This document shows positions 18,590 through 26,986 of a DNA stretch of 64,000 nt, one piece after another. Source of the DNA: Chitinophagaceae bacterium (GTDB taxonomy: Bacteria; Bacteroidota; Bacteroidia; Chitinophagales; Chitinophagaceae); the NCBI GenBank assembly GCA_014379345.1, contig JACMLY010000137.1, positions 124,001 through 188,000 on the forward strand, in the 5' to 3' direction. The notes under the pieces are model-generated. The model ran no database searches. It had not been told where the DNA came from and worked only from the letters and a program-made list of their open reading frames with translations. The translations under genes were made by a program, and so were the position numbers. Numbering within the stretch: position 1 is the first letter of the stretch; each line of letters opens with the position of its first letter.

Positions 18590-19534
18590 ATGGCAACAAT
18601 TCTTATCACGGGAGGTACAGGGTTAATAGGAGCTTCATTAACAGAATTATTATTAAGCAAAGGGCATAAGGTGATCATTTTAACACGCAACCTTAAAATG
18701 GCCATTGATAAACAATCTGCCGATGAACGTCTTACATACGCACGCTGGAATGCGGAGGAACAAAGCATCGACAGGGATGCAATTGAGAAGGCAAATTATA
18801 TAGTTCACCTGGCCGGCGCCGGCGTGGCCGATAAAAGGTGGACCTCTAAACGAAAAAAAGAAATTGTACAAAGCCGTATTCAAAGCAGTGGCCTGTTGAT
18901 CAAAGCGTTGAAGGATATCCCCAATAATATAAAAGCCGTGGTGAGTGCGTCCGCAATTGGTTGGTATGGACCTGATGCGATCCCGCCTGTACGACCCGGG
19001 GGTTTCACAGAATCGGATCCTTCTGATAAAGCATTTCTCGGAGAAACATGCCGCTGGTGGGAAGAAAGCATTCAACCGGTCACTGAATTGGGAAAGCGGT
19101 TAATTAAGTTCCGGTTTGGGATTGTACTGGCAAATGATGGAGGTGCACTCGCAGAATTTAAAAAACCGGTTCAATTTGGAATTGCCTCTATTCTCGGAAA
19201 TGGGAAGCAGGTAGTCAGCTGGATACATATAGATGATGTCTGCCGGTTGATTGTTTATGCAATTGAAAATGACAAAATAGAAGGAGTATACAATGCAGTA
19301 GCGCCTAATCCTGTCACCAATAAAAATCTCACCCTGCATTTGGCTCAGAGAATGCGTGGCAAATCGTTCATCGCGGTTCATGTTCCATCATGGGTACTAA
19401 GCACGATGCTTGGGGGAATGAGTACTGAAGTTTTAAAGAGTGCCACAGTAAGTGCCGAAAAGATGCAGCAAACAGGTTTCCAGTTTTTGTATCCACAGAT
19501 CGATGCTGCACTGAATGAACTTATCAAAAGATGA
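18590..19534 (+). CDS. TIGR01777 family NAD(P)-dependent epimerase-like protein
   Basis: An extended short-chain dehydrogenase of the TIGR01777 (YfcH/SulA-like) family, whose substrate is unknown. The ATG at 18590 gives a 314-residue protein beginning MATILITGGTGLIGASL, the family's cofactor-binding start; an upstream ATG at 18506 would add 28 residues that do not resemble the family. Family words include YARWNAEEQSIDRDAIE, HLAGAGVADKRWT and SASAIGWYG, followed by the C-terminal DUF1731 region (NAVAPNPVTN, and VPSWVLSTMLGGMS). It stands alone between repeats and is convergent with the ABC genes downstream. Confidence 0.9.
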   Translation: MATILITGGTGLIGASLTELLLSKGHKVIILTRNLKMAIDKQSADERLTYARWNAEEQSIDRDAIEKANYIVHLAGAGVADKRWTSKRKKEIVQSRIQSSGLLIKALKDIPNNIKAVVSASAIGWYGPDAIPPVRPGGFTESDPSDKAFLGETCRWWEESIQPVTELGKRLIKFRFGIVLANDGGALAEFKKPVQFGIASILGNGKQVVSWIHIDDVCRLIVYAIENDKIEGVYNAVAPNPVTNKNLTLHLAQRMRGKSFIAVHVPSWVLSTMLGGMSTEVLKSATVSAEKMQQTGFQFLYPQIDAALNELIKR

Positions 19535-19541
19535 TCCTGAC

Positions 19542-19640
19542 ACGAATTCACGAATAGCTCAAGGGATGACATCCTTAGTCACAATACCCAGCTACCATGC
19601 ATTCAAGGATGTCATCCCTTGAGCTATTCGTGAAATTCGT
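19542..19640. repeat. Long hairpin with GGGATGACATCC arms
   Basis: Arms at 19542-19576 and 19605-19640 (ACGAATTCACGAATAGCTC then AAGGGATGACATCCTT, and the complement) pair over about 35 bp with one bulge. The loop contains CTACCATGCATTCA. A second copy with the same inner arms and loop lies at 34890-34950. It sits 7 bp after a stop codon, between two convergent genes, and may work as a bidirectional terminator. Confidence 0.9.
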
Positions 19641-19649
19641 GGTAAAGAA

Positions 19650-20447
19650 CTACAGATCATCAGACTCAAATTTCTTTATTGAAAGAAATGTATACAAGAC
19701 CAGGTAAATAATAGCTACAATCAGGAAAACAGTATAATTTGGCGCAGCACTTATTTGCCTTTGCATACTTTCAAATACCGGTAAAGGGATCAACGTATCG
19801 GTACTCTCCAAAGGAAAAAACCTTCCTGCATCATTGAAATAATGGCTGATCGGTTTAGCGATCAGGTTTTCCAAAACAAGAGAATAAAGAAAAAATACTC
19901 CAATAGCCAATGCACCTCTTTTAAATAAAATAGAGAACAGCAAAGCAACCATACAATAGCTAAGGGTTTGTATAAAAAAATAACCCAGGTAGAAAATATT
20001 TTCAGTATCAAACGAACTGGCTGAGGAATATCCGAATGATAACGCCGTAATGAAAACCATCAACATCGAAATAAAAGCTACAATGACCGCAAGTACCAAC
20101 TTCACAGAAATGAAATCCTTTCTGCTCCAGCCATCAATGATATTTTGCCTGTGTGTTTTATAACTATACTCGTTGGTAATCGAAATGATCAGTAACAAAC
20201 CGGGCAAAAATAAAAGGTAACTACTCACATAACTTGTCATTTGCCATACCGTGGGAAATGAATAAGGCCGGGAGCCAATTACCAACTCGGCCATCCCCTT
20301 CGCCTGCTTCGCATTGTAAATATTCTCCTGTATACGGTAAACAATGTAGTTAATGCCAAAAATACTTATCAGATACAGCGCCGACAAAATCCAAAAGGTT
20401 CTGTAATTCTTTAATTTTAGCCATTCTATTTTAAGTAAATGCAGCAT
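19650..20447 (-). CDS. ABC-2 type transporter permease
   Basis: A 265-residue integral membrane protein with about six hydrophobic segments (for example residues 17-36, 70-90, 112-135, 150-175, 180-200, 238-256), in the usual pattern of ABC-2 export permeases. It begins with MLHLLKIEWLKLKNYRTFWIL, typical of this class in Bacteroidota. Its start is 1 bp from the stop of the upstream ATPase gene, so the two form one export system. The substrate cannot be inferred from sequence. Confidence 0.85.
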   Translation of the reverse strand: MLHLLKIEWLKLKNYRTFWILSALYLISIFGINYIVYRIQENIYNAKQAKGMAELVIGSRPYSFPTVWQMTSYVSSYLLFLPGLLLIISITNEYSYKTHRQNIIDGWSRKDFISVKLVLAVIVAFISMLMVFITALSFGYSSASSFDTENIFYLGYFFIQTLSYCMVALLFSILFKRGALAIGVFFLYSLVLENLIAKPISHYFNDAGRFFPLESTDTLIPLPVFESMQRQISAAPNYTVFLIVAIIYLVLYTFLSIKKFESDDL

Positions 20448-20448
20448 A

Positions 20449-21342
20449 TCAATTTGCTTTTGTTAATTCGAAGAATTTTGCTTCAAGGCTTTTGCGTCGC
20501 ACGCGGAGATGACTAAGCACGACCCCTTTCTCAAAACAATACTGATTGATCCGGCCCAGCTGCGCCTCTCCCGAAGCAAAAATGGCTTCTATATGATTAT
20601 CGTTCTTACGTACAGAAATAGACGCGGGGAAGTTTTGTAATATGCTTAATAACTGATCAATATTATCCGTTCCCAGTTCAACTATATCTTCATTCACTAA
20701 TATTTCATCCACATGCCCGTGAGTAATCAACGTTCCTTTCATCAATACTGCCACATGGCTGCATACTTTTTCCACTTCATCCAATAAATGGCTCGCCATT
20801 ATGATCGTTTTGCCTTCTTTATTTAGTCTTTTGATCAGTTCTCGTGTCTCGGCAATACCCACCGGGTCGAGACCGTTTGTTGGTTCATCAAACATTAAGA
20901 CAGAAGGATTGCCCAACAGGCATGAGGCCACTGCAAGCCTTTGTTTCATCCCCAATGAATAAGTGCTGAATTTAGAGTGTTTTCGATTGGTCAGGTCTAC
21001 AATATCCAACACGCGGTCAATATCTTTTTCATCCCGGCCTTTAATACGCGCATTGATCCTCAGGTTTTGTACAGCGCTGAGGTAATGATAAAAGTTGGGT
21101 GTTTCCAGCAGAGTACCAATCTGCTGGCGATGTTTTTTTGCAGGCGCTTCATCAAACAATTGATACGATCCGGATGTTGCTTTTAACACATCGAGTAAAA
21201 TGCCTAGCAAAGTGGTTTTGCCGCTGCCATTCGGCCCCAGGATACCGAAAACGGATCCTTCAGGAACCTTAAACGATACTCCTTTCAAAGCCTGAATGGG
21301 ACCGTAATTTTTATGAATATTGTCGACTGTGATGATCGGCAT
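20449..21342 (-). CDS. ABC transporter ATP-binding protein
   Basis: A 297-residue ABC ATPase of the ABC-2 exporter (CcmA-like) class. Visible motifs are Walker A GPNGSGKTTLLGI (about residues 35-47), signature YSLGMKQRLAVA, Walker B SVLMFDEPTNGLDPVG and the H-loop MASHLLDEV. The C-terminal 80 residues form the accessory region common in such ATPases. It is translated just ahead of the permease (1-bp gap), so both are likely co-transcribed and co-translated. The substrate is unknown. Confidence 0.93.
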   Translation of the reverse strand: MPIITVDNIHKNYGPIQALKGVSFKVPEGSVFGILGPNGSGKTTLLGILLDVLKATSGSYQLFDEAPAKKHRQQIGTLLETPNFYHYLSAVQNLRINARIKGRDEKDIDRVLDIVDLTNRKHSKFSTYSLGMKQRLAVASCLLGNPSVLMFDEPTNGLDPVGIAETRELIKRLNKEGKTIIMASHLLDEVEKVCSHVAVLMKGTLITHGHVDEILVNEDIVELGTDNIDQLLSILQNFPASISVRKNDNHIEAIFASGEAQLGRINQYCFEKGVVLSHLRVRRKSLEAKFFELTKAN

Positions 21343-21451
21343 GCGAAAAATTGATTTATTTATAAAGATGCTGAATTCTTTTTAACATTTCCACAATTGC
21401 AGAATGTTTGAAAATTAATTCTCCTGAATATATATTCCGGGTGGGAAGTAG

Positions 21452-22201
21452 CTATATACCCTTAATATGTTTCTCGTGGTACAGGCTCGAAAATTCACCA
21501 ATCACCCCACGATTTTCATCATTAAAAAACAGTTTGTGAAGTTTCAGGTCTTCAATATCTGATTGCATTACTTTTCGATAAACAGGATTTAAAGTTCCAC
21601 CTGTTTTTCCGGATTCAACCGTAGGATCGTATTGAAATTCGGGATCGCATATTGTACCTCTGGGGTACATCATCCCCGGGATGCCCCCGCCGCGAATATC
21701 CAGGTCTTTGGGATGAATAAGACCAATGGTATGTCCATATTCATGCGCCGCCGTAGTGGAGGTTTGCAATAAATTATCGAGTTTAAAATACCCGGTATTG
21801 GATCCAATACCATCTACAAAAGAAATATTATCCACTGCATACTCCTCGATGCGAAAAAAATTGAAAACCGGATTGTCGTTGTACCATACCGCCTCTGGTT
21901 TCAGATCGGGTTGAAAGATGCCTTCAATACGGAATATCAAATCATACACTCCCTCTTTAATGACAACCTGTGCCTTTGGTTCGTTCCAATGTCTGCTGAT
22001 ATCATCCGCAATCTGCACAGCAATTTCGGAAGATGCGGCTTCTCCGTAAAAATAAAACATGGAATGGATGATCAGCTGATGTGCCCGTTTATGTAATTCT
22101 GCTTCGCCCATAAATCTTTCCTGTCCATATTTGTGATTGGATATAGTATCAGAATAGAAGATACTGAACAATTTGTCCGCAATTGAATTTTCTTTAACCA
22201 A
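21452..22201 (-). CDS. Metzincin-like zinc metalloprotease, no signal peptide
   Basis: A 249-residue protein with a clear metzincin zinc site, HEYGHTIGLIH (HExxHxxGxxH, near residue 154), followed about 17 residues later by GMMYPRG, which could supply the Met-turn. Metzincins are usually secreted, but this protein has no signal peptide, lipobox or membrane helix, so it appears cytosolic or is exported by an unusual path. The N-terminal half (residues 1-140) matches nothing I recognise. It has its own promoter upstream and neighbours that do not suggest a substrate. Confidence 0.7.
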   Translation of the reverse strand: MVKENSIADKLFSIFYSDTISNHKYGQERFMGEAELHKRAHQLIIHSMFYFYGEAASSEIAVQIADDISRHWNEPKAQVVIKEGVYDLIFRIEGIFQPDLKPEAVWYNDNPVFNFFRIEEYAVDNISFVDGIGSNTGYFKLDNLLQTSTTAAHEYGHTIGLIHPKDLDIRGGGIPGMMYPRGTICDPEFQYDPTVESGKTGGTLNPVYRKVMQSDIEDLKLHKLFFNDENRGVIGEFSSLYHEKHIKGI

Positions 22202-22250
22202 GCCACTACACAGAGCGACTTCATTGGCTTTTTTGAAAGCTATTTCACGA

Positions 22251-22284
22251 CAAAAGTACCAACTAGGTTAATTCACTTGGCAAA
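22251..22284 (-). promoter_or_regulatory. Promoter of the metzincin gene
   Basis: Read on the minus strand, TTTG (22284-22281) is followed after 22 bp by TACTTTTG (22258-22251), a full TAnnTTTG match. Transcription would start about 40 bp before the ATG at 22201. Confidence 0.6.
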
Positions 22285-22313
22285 AGATCTGATCGTCCCG
22301 CTCGACCTTGCCG

Positions 22314-22919
22314 TTATAAAAAAAATTTTAATAAAGAATCATCATCAGGTGGTGTCAGCTTAAAGTCACGCTCATTATATCCACAAAATTCCTCAGCCAG
22401 GCGTTTATTGCAAATTGAGTTTTTTATTAATCCGGCATAGTAGGCATATGAAGACCATTTCCAGTCTTCAGGTTTTAAGACAAGACCTGCAGCTACCGCA
22501 TTTGCGTGTACGTAATAAAAACATGTGGAGCAATAGTCGAATTGTGAATAATTCGGCGCAAGGATATTTTCCAGCGTAAGACATTTGGCTTTTGTCTTTT
22601 GTCGGAATAAACTTCCTGACCTTTCGTATCTCGTATTGAAGATCCTGGCATACCCACTAATCAATTTTCGGATTCCATTCGTCAAAGGTTCAATGTTCAA
22701 TGCTCCTTGTTTGATAATTAAATCACATGATGATTTAGCATGTAGCTGAAAATGAAAATGGTTAGGCATTAGAGAATAAGCCAGTATTTCCGCATGAGTC
22801 AATACTAATTTAATTGTATAGTTGAGGAAGGTCTGGTAATCGTTATCCGAAAGAAATAGCTGCTGCCTGTTATTTCCCTGATTGAATACGTAGTAGATAT
22901 GATGCGGTTCGAACTTCAT
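22314..22919 (-). CDS. REP-associated tyrosine transposase (RAYT, Y1_Tnp family)
   Basis: A 201-residue single-strand transposase of the IS200/IS605-related Y1 family. The HUH metal site is HFH at residues 54-56 (in LMPNHFHFQLH), and the likely catalytic tyrosine is Tyr136 in CFYYVHANAVAAGL, the place of the usual YIHxNPVRAGL motif. The arginine-rich GSLFRQKTKAK segment is also typical. RAYTs are single-copy genes thought to spread or maintain REP palindromes. Here the first codons lie inside a 40-bp-arm palindrome, and a further REP-like unit follows at 22988, so gene and elements look like a matched set. Confidence 0.88.
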   Translation of the reverse strand: MKFEPHHIYYVFNQGNNRQQLFLSDNDYQTFLNYTIKLVLTHAEILAYSLMPNHFHFQLHAKSSCDLIIKQGALNIEPLTNGIRKLISGYARIFNTRYERSGSLFRQKTKAKCLTLENILAPNYSQFDYCSTCFYYVHANAVAAGLVLKPEDWKWSSYAYYAGLIKNSICNKRLAEEFCGYNERDFKLTPPDDDSLLKFFL

Positions 22920-22981
22920 GTGCGTATTGGTCTGACGGTCCCCGTCTGACCAATACGCACATGAAGTTCGAACCGCATCAT
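22899..22981. repeat. Near-perfect 83-bp palindrome overlapping the RAYT start
   Basis: Arms 22899-22938 and 22942-22981 pair over 40 bp with one mismatch; the outer 34 bp are exact. The left arm includes the first seven RAYT codons, so the start of the gene is duplicated in inverted form upstream. The centre is a REP-like unit (GGTCTGACGG / CCCCGTCTGACC, 22929-22951). Confidence 0.93.
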
Positions 22982-22987
22982 TACGCC

Positions 22988-23010
22988 GGTCAGACGGGGA
23001 CCGTCAGACC
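22988..23010. repeat. Second REP-like unit, inverted
   Basis: These 23 bases are the exact reverse complement of 22929-22951 (GGTCAGACGG then GGACCGTCAGACC). Two opposed copies next to a RAYT is the arrangement of a REP doublet. The fadN stop is 38 bp beyond. Confidence 0.9.
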
Positions 23011-23047
23011 GAGTCCGAAAGTATTAAAAGAGAAAGGTTAATCACCG

Positions 23048-25429
23048 TTAATTCCTCACCGGTTTTCCGCTTTTTAACACACTTTGAATTCGTTCAAGGC
23101 TTTTCTTTTCGCCACATAAACTTAAGAAGGCTTCTCTTTCAAGGTCGAGCAGGTATTGTTCACTTACAAGAGTTGGTTCACTGAGGTCGCCACCGCACAT
23201 CACATAAGCTAGTTTTTTGGCGACAAGACTATCATGCGAAGTTGCATAGCCTGCGGTGAGCATGCCATTAACGCCTGCATATAAGGCGCCGAGGGCAGAC
23301 CGGCCAAGAACTTTAATATCCTTTCGCTGAATAGGCGTGGTATAGCCACTTTCATTTAATTCAATAACACTTCTTTTGGCTTCGGCAATCCTCCTGTTTT
23401 GATTGATGACGACTTCATCCTGCCCTTTGCGCAAAATTCCCAGATCATAGGCTTCATATGCGGAGGTAGCAACTTTTGCCGTAGCGATTGTCAGAAAACG
23501 GTTTTTTAAGGTAATGGTTTCCGGTTCGTCTTCATGCATCTCATCCGCGGCTCTAACAACAAACTCTTTGGTTCCACCACCACCCGGGATCAAACCAACT
23601 CCTAGTTCAACTAGACCTATATACGTTTCTGCTGCAGCACAAACTTTATCTGCATGCAAGCTTAATTCACAGGCCCCGCCAAGCGCAAGTGCATGCGGAG
23701 CAACGACTACAGGCACACCGGAAAACCTTGCTCTTGTCATCGTGTTCTGAAACATACGGATCGCCATGTCCAGTTCATCATACTCCTGCTCAATAGCAAG
23801 CATAAATATCATTCCTACATTGGCGCCGGCTGAAAAATTTTGCGTGTCATTAGCAATCACAAGACCTTTATATTTTTCTTCCGCGATGGAAATGGATCTT
23901 TGAATTCCTTCCAGTACCTCTCCGCCGATGCTTCCCATTTTGGTGTACCATTCCAATCCCAAAACATCATCACCCAGGTGATACAGACGGCAGGCACTGT
24001 TCTTCCAAACCGTTTCATTTTCGAAATTCTTCATTACAATGAAAGTCTCAGCCCCAGGCAATGGCTTGTATGTTTTTGAGGCAACATCGTAGTATAACCT
24101 CTTCCCATTTTCTACTTTATAAAATGATTTAACACCCGAAGCAATCATCTCCTCTGTCCATCCGGCCACTTTGTAACCGGCAGCCTGCATTTTTTTTATG
24201 GTGTTCTCAACACCCAGCACATCCCAGCTTTCAAACGCGCCTATTTCCCAGCCAAAACCGGCCATCATCGCATCATCAACCCGATAGATCTCATCGGATA
24301 TTTCGGGGATACGATGGGATATATATGAAAACAGGCCGTAATGAAAATGCCGGTAAAATTCACCGGCCTTATCCATTCCGGTACACAACGCTTTTAATCT
24401 TGTTTTGAGATCATCTATTGGCTTGGCAGCTTCTACACTCGGAAACTTTGGTTTTTGGCGTGGACCATATTCCATTGATTGCAGGTTCAAAGTCAGTATT
24501 TCTTTTTCACCACCACTGCTTTTCGTTTTCTTGAAAAATCCCTGGCCTGTCTTGTCACCCAGCCAATTGTTGTCAACCATTTTTTGCAACCATGAAGGAA
24601 TCAGAAAGCTATCCCTGGCTTCATCTGCAGGGCAATTGTCGTATACCCCTTTAGCCACTTTAACAAGGGTATCGATTCCCACCACATCAGCAGTTCTGAA
24701 AGTAGCAGACTTCGGGCGACCGATAAGAGGACCTGTCAGCGTATCCACCTCATCAATTGTCAGTCCCATCTTTTCAACAAGTTTAAAAATGGCCATTATA
24801 CCGTATACGCCTATCCGGTTGGCAATGAATGCCGGGGTGTCTTTACACAATACCGTTGTTTTTCCGAGGTACAGATCTCCGTAATGCATCAAAAAATCAA
24901 CAATAGAAGGAGCGGTATGCGGCGTTGGAATGATCTCTAATAATCTCAGGTATCTCGGAGGGTTAAAAAAATGTGTTCCGCAGAAATGCTTTTTGAAATC
25001 ATCCGTTCTTCCTTCGGCCATTAAATGAATGGGAATTCCTGAAGTATTTGAAGTGATCAGGGTCCCAGGTTTGCGAAATTGTTCAACCTGTTCAAAAACT
25101 TTTTGTTTGATATCAAGACGTTCAACCACTACCTCAATGATCCAATCGCAGGAAGCGATCTCTTTCATATTATCATCAAAATTGCCAGTGCTTATACGTT
25201 TGGCAACATCCTTTGTGAAAATGGGAGAGGGGTTGCTTTTGAGAGCAGCCTGCAAAGCATCGTTCACTATTTTGTTGCGAACTGCTTTTTCAGCACTTTC
25301 CGAAGCTTCTTTGGGAACAATATCCAAAAGCAGCACCTGCACCCCAATGCCTGCGAAATGACAAGCTATCCTCGACCCCATAACACCGCTTCCCAGCACG
25401 GCTACTTTTTTGATAATTCTTTTTGACAT
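23048..25429 (-). CDS. fadN: 3-hydroxyacyl-CoA dehydrogenase / enoyl-CoA hydratase, FadN-type
   Basis: A two-domain beta-oxidation enzyme of 793 residues. The dehydrogenase comes first: an NAD loop GSGVMGSRIACHFA (residues 11-24) and the catalytic-His segment FCGTHFFNPPRYLRLLEI. Two C-terminal dehydrogenase domains follow, and an enoyl-CoA hydratase domain lies at about residues 480-690 (GGACELSLHADKVCAA, GLVELGVGLIPGGGG). This order is that of Bacillus FadN, the reverse of E. coli FadB. The usual thiolase partner is not next to it: after its stop come the REP units and RAYT. It therefore probably works with thiolase encoded elsewhere. Confidence 0.9.
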   Translation of the reverse strand: MSKRIIKKVAVLGSGVMGSRIACHFAGIGVQVLLLDIVPKEASESAEKAVRNKIVNDALQAALKSNPSPIFTKDVAKRISTGNFDDNMKEIASCDWIIEVVVERLDIKQKVFEQVEQFRKPGTLITSNTSGIPIHLMAEGRTDDFKKHFCGTHFFNPPRYLRLLEIIPTPHTAPSIVDFLMHYGDLYLGKTTVLCKDTPAFIANRIGVYGIMAIFKLVEKMGLTIDEVDTLTGPLIGRPKSATFRTADVVGIDTLVKVAKGVYDNCPADEARDSFLIPSWLQKMVDNNWLGDKTGQGFFKKTKSSGGEKEILTLNLQSMEYGPRQKPKFPSVEAAKPIDDLKTRLKALCTGMDKAGEFYRHFHYGLFSYISHRIPEISDEIYRVDDAMMAGFGWEIGAFESWDVLGVENTIKKMQAAGYKVAGWTEEMIASGVKSFYKVENGKRLYYDVASKTYKPLPGAETFIVMKNFENETVWKNSACRLYHLGDDVLGLEWYTKMGSIGGEVLEGIQRSISIAEEKYKGLVIANDTQNFSAGANVGMIFMLAIEQEYDELDMAIRMFQNTMTRARFSGVPVVVAPHALALGGACELSLHADKVCAAAETYIGLVELGVGLIPGGGGTKEFVVRAADEMHEDEPETITLKNRFLTIATAKVATSAYEAYDLGILRKGQDEVVINQNRRIAEAKRSVIELNESGYTTPIQRKDIKVLGRSALGALYAGVNGMLTAGYATSHDSLVAKKLAYVMCGGDLSEPTLVSEQYLLDLEREAFLSLCGEKKSLERIQSVLKSGKPVRN

Positions 25430-25504
25430 AAATAATTAGTTAGTTAAACAACTATTTTATGAAGATATGATTTTTTATTTATCGAGGTTAGTAATGACAG
25501 GATC

Positions 25505-26986
25505 TTATTTAAAGTGTTGTACTTCGTCGATGAAGATTTTGTCGGCTGTTTCGCGGATTTTTATCCAAACCCCTTTCTGAACGCCGTATTTCCTGGCCCA
25601 TTCAAGTGCTTGATCATAACTCCCAACCCGTGTAAAATTCCGTTTTGCGTAAAATTGATAAATAGTATAGTTCTCATTGCAAAATATTCTTTCATCATTG
25701 CGTGCAATTTGACTGATAAGCGATCCTGTTTTCTGAAAGGAATTATACGGAAGTCCTTTTGCAGTATTTTGTCCAGGAAAATTAATATAATAGTATTGCG
25801 CAATCGTTGCAAAAAATACAAAAGTGGCCAGCCTGTATGAATGCTTTGCTTCCAGAACAGATAGTAGCCAACCTGAAAACAAAGATAGAAAGATGGAGTA
25901 AGGAATAACCGCAAAGTCGTGCTCTCCGGCCCAGTTTAGCAGAACAACAGAATGCAGCAGGCAGGCCAGAAGGCTGATCGCTAACGCAGTTCTTACCGGT
26001 TCGACAATCCTATTTCCGGCTGACTTTTTTTTGAATATGATAAATCCTGTAGTGAGTACAATAAGGATTGGCAAGAAACCTGTGGTAAGATGTTTAAGTA
26101 TGTTGAGTAGATAATATCCTCTATTCATTGGAAGTTTAAGTAATCCTCTGTCCATGTATCTCGAAGTCCAGTAATCATATACCGTTTGCCAGCCGGTGTA
26201 AGATGCAAACTGGATTAATATAAATGCAATCCCGAGGGCAATTGAAAGCGCCGAAACCAAAAATAATATCCAATACTTTTTATTTTGCCGGGTTTTTAAT
26301 AGCGCAGCAATACAACCTATCGCCAGGAAACTTACGCCATACCAATCAATATAAATGCTACATATACCTGCGGAAAAGAAAATGAACAGGCTTTTCGCTC
26401 TTATCAGCCCGGGTTCATGCAACATTTTAATTCCGTAATGAAGAATTGTGATTAAAAATGGAAGTACTATGCCTGTGCATACATATCCATTGCCTGAGAA
26501 CCACAAAATGGATGGATTGAACAAGAAGACAAAACACACAGCAAGGGAGGGCAGATCAGCTTTATATCCAGCTTTTGAAAACAGGTAATATGCAAATTGA
26601 TACAATAATAAAACCGATGCAAATAAGAAGAAAAGATTCAGGATCTGCAGCGCGAGTGGTGTGAACGGGATTTTAAATGCATCAAAAATAATATAAGGAA
26701 TAACATACCAGCCCGGGCCGAAAGAAAGATATATATGATTGCCCTTCGGATCGATGTACGGGCCCTTCTCCAATAATTTATCAGCCTCATTCTGGTATGT
26801 CAGTAATGGAATAAAATTGAGGTTGCGCGCTCCTCCGGCCTGTTTCCAGGATTCAAGCCCTATTAATATGACAGCTGTATTGAATTCGTGATGTTTGGAC
26901 AGAGGTCTGTCGAAATGAGGCAGCCGGATCAGTATACTAAGTACATAAAATAAAAGCAGCAGATAAACGGAATGGTTGTTTTTCAT
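25505..26986 (-). CDS. GT39-like membrane glycosyltransferase
   Basis: A 493-residue polytopic protein with about ten membrane helices and an early hydrophilic loop (LPHFDRPLSKHHEFNTAV) that resembles the first loop of ArnT/PMT-type GT-C enzymes, which use lipid-linked sugars. The ATG at 26986 overlaps the stop of the upstream GT2 gene (TAATG), indicating translational coupling; the frame remains open further upstream inside that gene but those residues are hydrophilic and Cys-rich and do not fit. With a polyprenyl-phosphate sugar synthase beside it, a role in adding sugars to envelope glycans or proteins is plausible. Confidence 0.7.
   Translation of the reverse strand: MKNNHSVYLLLLFYVLSILIRLPHFDRPLSKHHEFNTAVILIGLESWKQAGGARNLNFIPLLTYQNEADKLLEKGPYIDPKGNHIYLSFGPGWYVIPYIIFDAFKIPFTPLALQILNLFFLFASVLLLYQFAYYLFSKAGYKADLPSLAVCFVFLFNPSILWFSGNGYVCTGIVLPFLITILHYGIKMLHEPGLIRAKSLFIFFSAGICSIYIDWYGVSFLAIGCIAALLKTRQNKKYWILFLVSALSIALGIAFILIQFASYTGWQTVYDYWTSRYMDRGLLKLPMNRGYYLLNILKHLTTGFLPILIVLTTGFIIFKKKSAGNRIVEPVRTALAISLLACLLHSVVLLNWAGEHDFAVIPYSIFLSLFSGWLLSVLEAKHSYRLATFVFFATIAQYYYINFPGQNTAKGLPYNSFQKTGSLISQIARNDERIFCNENYTIYQFYAKRNFTRVGSYDQALEWARKYGVQKGVWIKIRETADKIFIDEVQHFK

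Noticed and set aside
22314-22919. Full IS200/IS605 insertion sequence
   Set aside because: Only a tnpA-like gene with REP-type palindromes is present; no tnpB and no typical element ends were found. The sequence fits a domesticated RAYT better.
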